From NCBI GenBank assembly GCA_036898135.1, contig CM072519.1, positions 36,454,952 through 36,518,951 of the forward strand: a stretch of 64,000 nucleotides of DNA, read 5' to 3'. Shown in pieces: positions 1 to 10,364 of this stretch. The position numbers and the translations under genes are program-made. The stretch is from Oncomelania hupensis. Lineage: Eukaryota; Mollusca; Gastropoda; Littorinimorpha; Pomatiopsidae. Numbering within the stretch: the first letter of the stretch is position 1; each line of letters begins with the position of its first letter. The notes below the pieces were generated by a model. That model saw nothing but the letters and a program-made list of their open reading frames with translations, ran no database searches and had not been told where the DNA came from.

Positions 1-151
1 ATATTGACATTCTTTAAATGATGTATTACATCATTCACATGTAACAGCAAATGAGGGGAAAAAAATCAACCATTGGTAGACTTTTATAGCTTGGTGTTAA
101 ATCCCTATCCCCTTTCATACCATTTTGTTATAAGGATTATTATTTGTGATT

Positions 152-153
152 TG

Positions 154-197
<44 letters not shown>

Positions 198-198
198 G
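152..198. repeat. (TTG)n microsatellite
   Basis: Near-perfect TTG/GTT trinucleotide run of about 15 units. The flanking bases 1-151 and 199-501 are AT-rich and show no gene or recognisable repeat. Confidence 0.95.
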
Positions 199-498
199 GC
201 TCATATTGTGATGTGCATTTTTAAGCAAATGAGCGGTGATGTTTCGAAGCTTTTCCTCCATTTAGTTTTACTAACAAAGTAATGTAATCGATTTACCCAA
301 AAGGCTATTAAAAACATCCAAACCAACATCAACCAACCCATACTCCATCATCTTCACCTTAATCGCCGTTAAATAGACACCAAAATAATAAATATAACAA
401 CCATCAACAACCGTGGCAGCCATACGCTTGTAGGGGGGAAACAAAGAAACTTTTTGTAGAAACGAACAAATAATTGACAAAGAAAACTTTCATTAGCA

Positions 499-680
<182 letters not shown>

Positions 681-687
681 TATTTCT

Positions 688-1017
688 GGATCTTTCTGTC
701 ATTCTTAACGATGGCCACAAGAGACGAGTGTATTATACTTTTGTCGGTGAGTGCTGGCACTAATGTCAAACCAAGTATGCCACTAATACACTTAGGTGAA
801 TAATGGCGTTTTTTCTTCTTCTCGGATTGCGTAATAGGGAGGTTGCGCGAGTTGAGGATGGGTTAGGTGGTTGGGTTCAGATGGGGGTGGGAAGGTTTAG
901 AATGGAAAAGGGTAAATGGGGGTGTTAATCCGACTATACTCACCTCGTACAGAGTATACATCACTATCATTAATCCAGTCACTACAGTAATACCAGAGCA
1001 CCTTCAGTAGAAGTTTG
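688..1017 (+). repeat. Repeat family R1, copy 1 (uninterrupted)
   Basis: About 330 bp that aligns at high identity to 7151-7440 joined to 8463-8500. Shared landmarks are the start GGATCTTTCTGTC, the middle GGGTAAATGGGGGTG and the end CACCTTCAGT(A/G)GAAGTTTG. No coding capacity is seen and the family is not recognised. Its value is as a paralogous empty site: here TAATCCAGTCACTACAG is continuous, whereas copy 2 carries a 1-kb insertion at that point. Confidence 0.8.
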
Positions 1018-1277
1018 GCCAAACGCTGGACTAACAACAAATATACATGGGCTTGTGTCATAGCATAGCAGAAAATAACGACACTGACGATCGACTATTT
1101 CCAAGTTCGCTCATATTCTGATATATACCGCTTATCAGTTACATTTTCATTTTCAACAATGCCACCGCGCCGCTGTTTGTAGAATAAATATTAACGTACC
1201 ATATTGCAACATGGGATAAACCTATATTCAAACGTATTCCAGACTTGTGTGGTTATTTATGCTGATGAGAAAGCTGA

Positions 1278-1997
1278 CGATCCGACAAAATCAGCAGTTG
1301 GTTTCAGGAAGCAAGTCGGATGGCAGCAACAGCCGACTCTGATCTGCGCAGACCAAAGGGTGCAGAACGACAGACATGTCGGATTAACCCGCCAGCAGAG
1401 ACAACTGAAGATTACTTCCGCAGGTCCATAGGTATCCCGTTTTTGGATCACCTCATCGCCCAGCTGGACTCTCGCTTCACCACCGGCTCTGAAATTGCTG
1501 TTGACGGGCTTGGTCTTGTACCCTCGTGCATCGTGCAAGGCAGGAACGGGCCAGTGGCAGGTTTTCGGAAGGTACCCGAGGATATCGAGCGACTTGCCAG
1601 TCTATGGCAAGCAGATCTGCCAAGTTTTCATGAGCTGGACACCGAGTACATCCGATGGATGCACAAGTGGGAGAGCGCTGATGCAGGGGCCGTTCCTGAT
1701 ACTGTGGCCAAGACTCTCAGAGCATGCAATGTGGATTTTTTCCCGAACATTCACTTGCTTCTGACCCTTTTGTGCACTCTTCCGATCACAACAGCTGAAT
1801 GTGAAAGAACTATCAGCGGCATCAGGACGCTGAAATCCTATCTGAGATCAACGATGGGTGAGACCAGGCTCAACGGGTTCGCTCTAATGAGGGCTCACCA
1901 ACACATCACAGTGGACATTGACGATGTCGTAGAACGGTTTGCGGGAAGATACCGCACCATCATGGCTCTTCAACCTCGCAATATGCTGAACGCCTGA
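1278..1997 (+). pseudogene. hAT-superfamily transposase, C-terminal fragment
   Basis: An open frame runs from just after a TGA at 1275 to a TGA ending at 1997; the first ATG is at 1320. The translation matches the C-terminal part of hAT transposases of the group related to the human P52rIPK/THAP0 protein. The linker reads PPAETTEDYFRRSIGIPFLD (roughly residues 45-65) and a typical hAT dimerisation block follows, with FPNIHLLLTLLCTLPITTAE, CERTISGIRTLKSYLR and RLNGFALMRAHQ. In intact proteins this region follows the RNase-H-like catalytic core. The BED finger and the catalytic DDE residues are not seen upstream, so this is a 5'-truncated or decayed copy. Base composition is more GC-rich than the flanks. 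Family assignment is by remembered motif pattern; the exact subfamily is uncertain. Confidence 0.85.
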
Positions 1998-2104
1998 GAA
2001 AGTAAGTGTGCTAGCTGTGGGCCAATGTGTCAACCTTTTTTTTCTTTTTTCTTTTTTTTTTCCTCACAACTAATTTCTAATTTCACACGAAACACGCACG
2101 TGTT

Positions 2105-2106
<2 letters not shown>

Positions 2107-2172
<66 letters not shown>

Positions 2173-2184
2173 TCTCTCTCTCTA

Positions 2185-2279
<95 letters not shown>
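2107..2279. repeat. (TC)n followed by (AC)n microsatellite
   Basis: About 75 TC units with few interruptions, then about 12 AC units. It lies inside the 3' untranslated part of the hAT remnant. Confidence 0.95.
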
Positions 2280-2785
2280 TACCACAATCATGTCAACCTT
2301 TCTTTTACTGTGTTTGAGTGCAAGCACGAATCTGTGTACCGGATAAAAAATTTAAAAAACTGGCAGTGCCCCCCTCCGGGCATTTACCCTGATCCGCCCC
2401 TGAAAATGAGTCTTGAGAGCATGTATTGTAACTTTAGTTTACTTTATTGAGAACTTTTTTTTATGTCTGCTGCGTATGTTTTATCTTCTTTTCCTTTTGT
2501 AGTGTCGTCTAACTTTTGTTTCTGAAATTCAGGGCCATAATTTAAAATTGTACAGTGTTGAATGCAGTAAAGACGATCCATTTAATAGGCCAAGTTTGCG
2601 TTACTTTTCGTGTTTCCTTCTCGAAAATGCATTGGGGTCTATCTTTTGCAGACCTACCGTCTTCATGTATTTTACTAGATAACAAACAATGTAGATTTGT
2701 TGATTCTAGAGCCATTTATATTGAATCACTAAACTCAGGTTAACATGTAATTTATTTATTTATTTATCTATCTAACCTATCTATT

Positions 2786-2862
2786 CTAATCTAATCTAAT
2801 CTAATCTAATCTTATCTTATCTTATCTTATCTTATCTTATCTTATCTTATCTTATCTTATCT

Positions 2863-2893
<31 letters not shown>
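2786..2893. repeat. (CTAAT)n/(CTTAT)n pentanucleotide array
   Basis: Five CTAAT units convert into about 16 CTTAT units, ending in CTAT/CTGT variants. Bases 2403-2785 before it are AT-rich with no gene seen. Confidence 0.95.
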
Positions 2894-2937
2894 TCTGTCT
2901 ATCTGATTAGTTAGTTACTTAGTTATTTCGTAATGTT

Positions 2938-3010
2938 TTTAGTTTTTACATCTTGCCCTTGGGGCTTGTAAAAATAACAATTGGTGTAACAAAATAACTT
3001 TATAATTTAA
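2938..3010 (-). repeat. Retroposon 3'-end-like repeat T, copy 1
   Basis: Contains TTTTTACATCTTGCCCTTGG followed by GGCTTGTA, matching TTTTTACACCTTGCCTTTGG plus GGCTTGTA at about 20455-20482. Both lie beside a pentanucleotide array, suggesting a retroposon tail read on the minus strand. Family identity is unknown. Confidence 0.5.
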
Positions 3011-3789
3011 AAAAACACATCATAATGCATCAATACAATTAAGATTAATTGAGAGGCGACGCAAACCTCGTACAATCTCTGGTACACAGTTTGGGATCTA
3101 CAGTTTACCCTTATTTTTTCAGTTCGGGACGGGGAATGCGATTACGTTATGCTTCAAGAAAACCTGCACTATGTTTGTAACCAGCGGCAGAGATGGTGCA
3201 GAAGCGACGTTAGCGTCTCTGCTACGCAGTGTGAACACAAGCCATTTTAAAAATACATTTATTTGTATTTTTTAAATATTATATTTTATGTTATGTTGTT
3301 TGATTTTATAATTCAATCTAATTTTCTGTTGTTTTTAAAATTTTTGTATTTGTTTTGCGCTGTAGAAGTCCACATTTTATTTTATTTTATTTAAGCTGGC
3401 TACGTTTTTTTTGGCCTGGTTGATTTCAGAGCCGCACATGAGACCGACGTTCTTTATCAATTAGCCCTCATCCCGCCTCTCATTGCACAGCTCTCCCAAG
3501 GCACAAGACTGTTTGATCTGTAAACAATGGCCCATCACACTAGCCTTTTTGCGTCATCCTCTGTCTGTCTCAATCTCTCTTGTCTGTCACCATCGGTCTC
3601 TGTGTGTGTGTCTCTGTCTTGCTTGCTCGGATGAATCTCTCTCCCCCCCCCCCTCTCTCTCTCTCTCTCATCCTTCCCCCCCCCTCTCATTCCTCCCTCT
3701 CCCACCCTCCGCACTGCGCACAATCGTGGGCGACCTGGGTGCGGCGTGGTAGAAAGAACATAGTGCTTGTTGTGTTGGGTGTGTTGGTG
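3011..3789. other. No gene seen; AT-rich then pyrimidine-rich
   Basis: AT-rich to about 3420, then a CT-rich stretch (about 3560-3715) with short CT and TG runs. No repeat homology within the window was recognised. Confidence 0.6.

Positions 3790-3863
<74 letters not shown>
3790..3863. repeat. (TAA)n microsatellite
   Basis: About 24 TAA units. The adjoining GGATTTTTGTATAGCGGG resembles the GCGCTATA-type tail of the retroposons on the minus strand, so the array probably grew from a retroposon tail. Confidence 0.95.
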
Positions 3864-3864
<1 letters not shown>

Positions 3865-4000
3865 GGATTTTTGTATAGCGGGTACTCCAGCCTATGACCA
3901 GACTCACCACGCTTTACATAGTCATTACATATAAATACATGCACTCGATAAAACATCACTTTTGCTACAATACACCAAAAGACGGAACAGTAAAGGTACA

Positions 4001-4090
4001 GACTATTTACAACTATGTACATAAATTACAAAAAAGACAGAAATAGACTATTTACAACTATGTACACAAATGACAAAAAAGACAGAAATA
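4001..4090. repeat. 45-bp tandem duplication
   Basis: Two copies (4001-4045, 4046-4090) of a 45-bp unit starting GACTATTTACAACTATGTAC, differing at two positions near the middle. Confidence 0.9.
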
Positions 4091-4185
4091 GAATAGCAAA
4101 TACCTATTCACAGCTATTTATATGCCCGGTCAGGCCCAGGAAGAAAAGCAGTATAAATATAAATATATAAAAGCAGTATAACTGG

Positions 4186-4290
4186 CACTCAACTCCACCG
4201 TCTAGGACATGAGCGTCAGGATCTTTTAAGCCCGTGGAATGGAACGTTAGATTATGCTCTCGTCATGAACAGTACACTGCTTGGGCAAAA
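4186..4290 (-). mobile_element. SINE A fragment (copy A4)
   Basis: GGCACTCAACTCCACCGTCT followed by AGGACATGAGCGTCAGGATC matches the SINE A body seen on the minus strand at 22314-22355 and 58604-58640. The tRNA-like head is absent. Confidence 0.65.
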
Positions 4291-5097
4291 CTAAGGCTTT
4301 TTGCAACGTTGCTGTCGTCTCTCCCTCCACCCTCCCCCATTTCTCCCCTCCCCCCAAAAAATGAAAAGAAAAAAAAAAGGACGGAATAAGCCTCCTTTAG
4401 ATAGTTGCAGTGTCATTGTAGTTTTTGACACGTGTGCGCAACTTCGAGGTGTTGTTTCACACTACATGCATACAGATCTAAACTTCTGTGGTGCCCATAT
4501 GCAAATCGTGAAACGCCGAAGCGCGTTTTCGGGGAGATAAAAAGAAAAAAAAACGGCCCTTCACACTCACATTTTCCTGTTGTCTTTTCATTTACGTTGT
4601 CCGGTCATCGGGCGTTGGAGGGTTCGATCCCCGAACTTCTTTGTTTGGAGTCCAAACTCGTCACGCCCGCCACGCGTGGTATCGCCACTGTCGTAGTGTT
4701 TGATGTGGCTGGCTCGGTAATCATCTCGTTAGAAAGAAATCATGTTCTTCGATACCTCTGTGAATAAGAGATGTGGGTAAGGAGAGACACACACATATCA
4801 CCGAACGGTACCATTGAAGGTTCGTTTACTGTTCTGTGGTGCTGAGCCACGCTGTCCAAAGACGACCTGCATGTGTGAATAAAGAAAGTTTTTTTTTCTT
4901 TCTTTTTTAAATAAATAAGCTGACAGCGTAGCACGTACGTTCAAAAGAGTTCTAATAAGGGCGTCCACACCCATGTCAACTTTCGATTATTGCACAACTG
5001 TTCACCGTCGATTTACGCCTGGTGGTAATTCAATCTTAGCTACACATGTTCAGCAGAGACGGGAGAAACGCACTGAGTTGGGATATAAGTCATACAT
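4291..5097. other. No gene seen
   Basis: Mixed-composition sequence. A B-box-like GGTTCGATCCCC at about 4621-4632 could be a decayed tRNA-derived head, but no partner A box or body was recognised. A T-rich run lies near 4887-4908. Confidence 0.5.
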
Positions 5098-5111
5098 GTG
5101 TGCGTGCATGT

Positions 5112-5170
<59 letters not shown>
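5098..5170. repeat. (TG)n microsatellite
   Basis: About 35 TG units with a few early interruptions. Confidence 0.95.
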
Positions 5171-5173
<3 letters not shown>

Positions 5174-5301
5174 ATTAAAGATTTTTGCTTGTTCGGGATG
5201 ATGCTTGTATTTTGTCATCGATGTTTATCAACTTCTCTGTGTGCATATGTTCATGCTTCTTGTCAGAGAATAGCATCTGGAAATATGTATGTGTGCTTGA
5301 T

Positions 5302-6000
5302 TGATTGATTGATTGATTGTTGCTTTAGGTCCAGCGGACTCTTCCGAGCCAAATCAGGACCGGACAACCCCCGATCTGCATAAAAGATCTGCTGAAACAA
5401 CCCTAGTGGGAAAACTGAATGCCCTCCAACGGCTAGTCACTTTACAATAAAGACATCCCACGCAGGGGACGGCTGAGGCTTTACCCCAACTACTCGAACC
5501 CCCGGTTACAAAAACAAAATAGAATACAAACATCATTATAAATCATAAACAAAACACATACATATAAAATGCCTATATTGCCAAATAATAACATCATAGG
5601 AAGCCCTAGTGACCACCCGGCAGAAAGCGTCCAACACTCCCAAGCTGATCCAACAGACCTCATACACAAACAAGGAGTCTTGTCCAGGAAGAGTTTTCAA
5701 GAAAAAAGGTAGGTCATTGATCTAGCGAAGAAGAAGATAGTATAGCAGAATGATTGGACAGATCAGGAATGGGAAAGAGCAAATGAGGAAGACAGCGACA
5801 GTGGGAATTTAAAGCACTAAATTTCCAGAAAGTGGGGATACTATTTATACTGAAACCCCCGGCACTCCAACGGGGATACTGTTGCCGCAGTGAATCAGTC
5901 ATGCCTACAAAGTCAAGACAGGTTTTCAACTGGGGCTTTCACTTTTCCCTTTATAGGTTAGAACAATCTACAGTGGCAAGATTGCTCATAACCCCAAGGG
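5302..6000 (-). mobile_element. Family D retroposon, copy D1 (near full length)
   Basis: Read on the minus strand it begins CCCTTGGGGTTATGAGC at 6000, includes the conserved TATA-like block CAGTATAAATAGTATCCCC, and ends CTGGACCTAAAGCAACAATC followed by a (TCAA)n tail at about 5296-5315. It aligns end to end with 54272-54978. No reading frame is conserved between copies, so it appears non-coding. Confidence 0.85.
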
Positions 6001-6209
6001 CGTGCGTGTGTGCGTAACTGTGTGCGCAGAGTGCACATGCATGCTTGTCGCACGTTTTGGTCGTGGGTTGAATCCTAAGTGCTCCAGCGCTTAGAGCAGC
6101 TCTTTGAGCGGGTAATGCGTTACCTAAAAAGTTATCTTAATAGTTATTTAAACACAGATGTCAAACTTTCAAGGAGAACCTAACACCGTCTTAGGAAAGC
6201 GTGGCAATT

Positions 6210-6365
6210 TACGATTGATATTGTCGTCGTTGCTGCTGTTGTCGATGCTGTTGCTCTTGTTTTTGTTGTTATTGTCGTCGTTGATGTTGTTGCTGATTTT
6301 ACTGTTGTTGTTTTTGTTGCTGTTGTTCTTGTTCTTGCTCTTCTTCTTGTTTTTCTTCTTGTTCG
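6210..6365. repeat. Imperfect GTT/GCT/CTT trinucleotide tract
   Basis: A T-rich trinucleotide-patterned tract with many interruptions that directly abuts the SINE B head at 6369. Confidence 0.8.
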
Positions 6366-6368
6366 ATT

Positions 6369-6577
6369 CCACCGCTGTAGCTCAAGTGGTAGAGCGTTCG
6401 CCTGGCACACCGATGACCCATGGCGAAATAAAAGTGGCCATTTTTCACTGTCCATTTTAGCAGTATGATTGCTATTGTGGTTCAGGGTTCATTTAGGTCC
6501 CTACACCTTGTTCCCAGGAATGGTTATCCCCGTCTGCCATATCGCCAATGGTGGGTGTAGATGTTAAACTTTAATGC
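6369..6577 (+). mobile_element. SINE B, copy B1 (tRNA-derived)
   Basis: The head CCGCTGTAGCTCAAGTGGTA carries an A-box-like element and continues GAGCGTTCGCCTGGCACACC. The B-box region is damaged here (GACCCATGGCG). The body contains AGCAGTATGATTGCT and ATGGTTATCCCCGTCTGCCA, then CGCCAATGGTGGGTGTAGA. The same body occurs on the minus strand at 47907-48115 and 53779-54021. It is followed by a (TTC)n tract. Confidence 0.85.
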
Positions 6578-6702
6578 TCACTTCTTCTTCTTCTTCTTCT
6601 TGAACAATTATTACATTAATTTTTTTAACCAATATAGTGTCCCAGTTGTTGTCCTAGTTCATTATTTTGTACGACACCCAAATCCAACGCTCCTCGTCCT
6701 CC

Positions 6703-6773
<71 letters not shown>

Positions 6774-6781
6774 CTCCTCTT
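6703..6781. repeat. (TC)n microsatellite
   Basis: About 33 TC units ending in CTC triplets. Confidence 0.95.
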
Positions 6782-7150
6782 ACTTCTCCTTTCACAGAAC
6801 GTCTCGTGCAGCCTTGTCCCAAGTTTCTCTTTCAATCACAAATTAAATTAATTAAGTTATCGACAGGAAAATCTCCTCTTGTAATCTAGCGCTCCCCTTC
6901 TGGAGATCAACCTCTCATTTCTCCGTGACGAGGGTGGAAGAGTGAGAGGAAGAGCTCTCCCTCTAAAGGTGTGAGTGAGTTTGGATGTGAACGAAGAAGG
7001 AAGAGTGAAGACGGCGGGTGCCGCGCGCATTTGGACTACCCCTTGTTTTCACGAAATGGTGTGTCCCTCCTTTTCTCAGATCACGTCGACAGAGGCGTTT
7101 GGTCTACGCATTGACGCTCGTTTCGCCTACAGGGAAGATAGGTGAAATCA
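6782..7150. other. No gene seen
   Basis: Mixed-composition sequence between the TC array and R1 copy 2. Nothing recognised. Confidence 0.5.
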
Positions 7151-8500
7151 GGATCTTTCTGTCATTCTTAACGATGGCCACGAGACGAGTCTATTATACT
7201 TGTGTCGGTGAGTTCTGGCACTAATGTCAAACCAAGTATGCCACTTATACAGTTAGGTGAATGAAGGCGGTTTGTTTTTTTCTCGGATTGCGTTATAGTG
7301 AGGTTGCAAGAGCGGAGGATGGGTGAGCTGGGTGGGTTCAGATGGGGGTGGGAAGGCTTAGAATGGAAAAGGGTAAATGGGGGTGTTAATCCGAGTATAC
7401 TCACGACGTACAGAGTCTGTTTCACTATCACTAATCCAGTTGTCAACGCACGGGAGGATCCTTGTGCAGCCCTTGCCCAAAATACGCAGTGATTTCAGGG
7501 GGTGCTGCACCACCTGCCGTGGTTGCCTCCGAATTCGTAATAAATAAGTGGTGTGTGCAATTAAGAATAGAATTTCAGCATCAAAGATAAGAGACACGCG
7601 CGCATTTGCACCATAGATGTGTACACTCAGAGTGTGATGGTAATGCAAATCACTTATTCATTCACTGATGATGTTTATGATTGACAACAATGATGAGTGA
7701 TCATATGTGATAAAAGTGAAATCTGTGTTTTACTCCAGTGTCGTCTCTGCCGTTGTTTGTGATATTGTGAAGGAATAAAAATTCACTTATCTTCTTCGTA
7801 GAGGCTTGAAATAAATGTCAATGTTTACACTCTGGAACTCATTGTCTCTGTCTTTGCTGTGATGTCTTGGAAACTTAATGTTGTTCGTTCCTCAGCGACT
7901 TGCCTACGTCTTCCGGACTGTACCGATTTCTTCCGGCCTGCACCAATTCTTCCGGCCTGCACTGATTCTTCCGGCCTGCACTGATTTGCGCCCACGATGG
8001 CGCATGAAGAAAGAACCCAACGGTTCGTGACGGCCAAGATGGCTCCTGATACGGGTAACGCCCAGTTGATTGACGACCTTGGATAGTTGAACCAGGTGAA
8101 AGTTGGCGGACCTTTTCCACCCAAAGCTGATTCATTCAGTATCCTCAGGTACTTCTCAGTATCCCTCTTGGCTTCCTTCAACTGGTGTGCCTTGCACAGT
8201 TAATGCCGCATCTAGGAGTTACTTGCGCTTCTTCTTCGATTGTTGGCCCGTGAACGGTGTTGTTGACAAAAATGTCTCCGTGCTCTGCTATGACGCAATC
8301 GGTCTATGACGTATACACCGACGTCAAAACATAGAGTCTTGAGCATTTCATCCAAAGGCACCCAAAATATGTCATTTGAACAATACGAAAAAATAAAACA
8401 AACGATGTACCGTTGCTGTCAGGAAAACTGGCAGAAGAGACGCGTATTTTTGCGACACCAGTCACTACAGTAATGCCAGAGCACCTTCAGTGGAAGTTTG
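7151..8500 (+). repeat. Repeat family R1, copy 2 (split by an LTR-like insertion)
   Basis: The R1 homology covers 7151-7440 and resumes at 8463-8500. The missing join is exactly where copy 1 reads TAATCCAGTCACTACAG. The 1017 bp between the halves are described separately. Confidence 0.8.
7441..8457. mobile_element. Putative solo LTR 1 (1017 bp)
   Basis: Starts TGTCAACG and ends TGCGACA, giving TGTC...GACA inverted termini. It is flanked by a perfect 5-bp direct repeat CCAGT (7436-7440 and 8458-8462). R1 copy 1 provides the uninterrupted site with one CCAGT. TG...CA ends plus a 5-bp duplication are the signature of LTR retroelements; no gag or pol sequence lies between, so a solo LTR is the simplest reading. 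Several AATAAA motifs occur. An internal 19-bp tandem repeat (TCTTCCGGCCTGCAC core, about 4 copies, 7909-7985) is present. Confidence 0.75.
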
Positions 8501-8834
8501 AAATCAGAAGTGGAAATCAGAGTAGGCGAAACGCGCGTAGGCGAATCGTATCTCACCGAAGACGGAGAGGGGGAGGGCAAGACGTTACAAATGAGGATGT
8601 AGGACATAATGGGAGTGCGAGCGGAAAAACTAATTACAAAGACTCCGGCCAAGACGATTGTGTTCGGGAGGTGTGTGTTAGTGTTGAAGGCGAGGGGTGA
8701 TGCAAGTTTACACCTTTAGTTAGGGCTGTAGTCTTCTGAGGTGCTTTCTGTCATTCCATACATCCAAAGCAGTGTATGTACACAGAACGAATAATATAGC
8801 AATTCTGACAGGCACAAACACACACCTCATAATT
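8501..8834. other. No gene seen
   Basis: Purine-rich sequence after R1. No recognised repeat or conserved frame. Confidence 0.5.
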
Positions 8835-9482
8835 ATAAAAGTGAGAGAATGATATAAATGTACAAACAGAAGTTACTGAATCCAATCATACTCTTTGAAC
8901 AGTGAAAATATAATATCAATAAATCGACATCAATGTTTCTCTTCTTAGAAGAATGTGTGTTCATTAGGTCATTAAGTTTATGCATATTTGGGTGGTGGTT
9001 ATAAAAACTGCATGGGTAGCAAGACTTTGCGGTTGACTTTAGTAACGAAATATTACAAGAAAAGATATAGTGAAAGAAACTCATTGCCATTTTGGTTTCA
9101 ATTACTTAACTTCCTAATTATCTCTTACCTAAAAAAATTGGATTATTGTAACTGCTGCACTGGCAATTTATTACACATACTCTAAATTTTATGAAGTTTT
9201 TCCGTATATTGTTCAATAAACATGTCATTATTTTTCAAAACAAAAATCATTTTTGAAGATCCTATAGGTTAAACAACATATCTTGTTATTAAACACATCA
9301 TGCTGCCGAGACTGAACAAACTGGTCTTCTAATTTCTTTTTAATTAAACATTTAAATTGATCTACTGAGAAAAAGCATAGTGAAACTCTAATATTTAACC
9401 ATATGTGAGACATATCAAGATCGTCTAGTGTTGAAAGCACCTTTTCCAAACATGGTGATTTGTAATGTGCTATTATTATCAA
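8835..9482 (-). pseudogene. LINE ORF2 C-terminal region, decayed
   Basis: Two minus-strand segments resemble, in order, the region after the reverse transcriptase domain of animal non-LTR retrotransposons. Segment 9228-9482 includes DLDMSHIWLNIRVS, VDQFKCLIKKKLEDQFVQS and YRIFKNDFCFEK. Segment 8835-9090 includes SFFHYIFSCNISLL and NMHKLNDLMNTHSSKK. These match the familiar pattern of a helical segment, then an F-H-Y-x-F-x-C block and a PN-x-x-K-x-x-x-LMN block. About 140 bp between them (9091-9227) is frame-shifted; one frame there reads IRKNFIKFR, which fits the family. No upstream reverse transcriptase motifs are seen. Recognition is from family pattern memory; the clade is not assigned. 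Confidence 0.6.
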
Positions 9483-10260
9483 GAACCTGGCATAGACGTA
9501 ACATAAGCACTGAGATTTTACATGATCCGTTTATGAAGCATTGATTACAAAGTTTGTATCAGAAGCTAAGAAATCTACATTTGACAAATAATAACAGAGG
9601 GAATTGAGCGACTTCGCCACAAATATATACAGTAAGAGTAAAAAACAGAACTGAAGATAAATAATCTAAGTGGTTTGATGTTTGTATGGAGATTTAAGGG
9701 GAGATGGTGGTGGTGGTGGTGGTGTATGGATAGTGAGGTGGGGGGGAGGGGGCGTTGGCAAAGGGAGTATAAGATAGTGTTGGGAAGCTGCGGTGGCAGG
9801 AATAGAGAGTGGGGGTGGGGTGGTGGATTCTAGAGAGCTTTCGGGGGTGGGGGGGGGGAGGTGGGATTGGTGGCGTAGTTTGAAAGGTGGGCTTTGGGGA
9901 AACTGGGTGTTTTTACACCAAACACTGGGACCGACTAGCGGGTAATTGCACGGTTCCAAACCCTTCTATCATGGCTGAGATCGGTATGAGGGATCAGGAC
10001 CCATAGAGAGGGAGAGAAGCCTCAAGAGGAAGGCGAAACATGAGGAGGAGGAGGAGTAGGAGGACTCGGGCCCCCACAGAGGATGAAGGATGCGATGAGA
10101 AAAGTGTGGGGCCTACAAATGAGAAGAGGCCTCGTTTGAGGGAGGATGTAAAGCGGGTGGGGAGGGGAAGTGTATAGGGCCCAGAGGATGAGGATAAGGA
10201 AATGGGGAGGGGGGGGGGGAGAAGGAGAAACGGACAAATAAAGAAGTCAAAATAAAGAGA
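9483..10260. other. No gene seen; G-rich purine-biased stretch
   Basis: AT-rich to about 9690, then strongly G-rich with (GGT)n and runs of eight or nine G (about 9703-10225). Proline-rich frames on the minus strand are composition artefacts. Confidence 0.55.
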
Positions 10261-10287
10261 GCGAGAGAGAGAGAGAGAGAGAGAGAC

Positions 10288-10333
<46 letters not shown>
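10261..10333. repeat. (GA)n microsatellite
   Basis: About 35 GA units with a few interruptions. Confidence 0.95.
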
Positions 10334-10364
10334 GGCAGAGAATAAAAATAAATAAAATATTTAA

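Larger units (their letters stand above)
1278..2402 (+). mobile_element. 3' half of an hAT DNA transposon with its right terminal repeat
   Basis: The transposase fragment is followed by a T-rich stretch, a (TC)n/(AC)n array and then a segment ending GATCCGCCCCTG at 2402. Its reverse complement, CAGGGGCGGATC, is a terminal sequence commonly seen in hAT elements. The left terminal repeat is not found upstream, so the 5' half is missing or unrecognisable and no target duplication can be tested. Confidence 0.6.

Noticed and set aside
4600..4660. Isolated B-box-like GGTTCGATCCCC as a SINE head
   Set aside because: No matching A box at the right distance and no body shared with other copies in the window.
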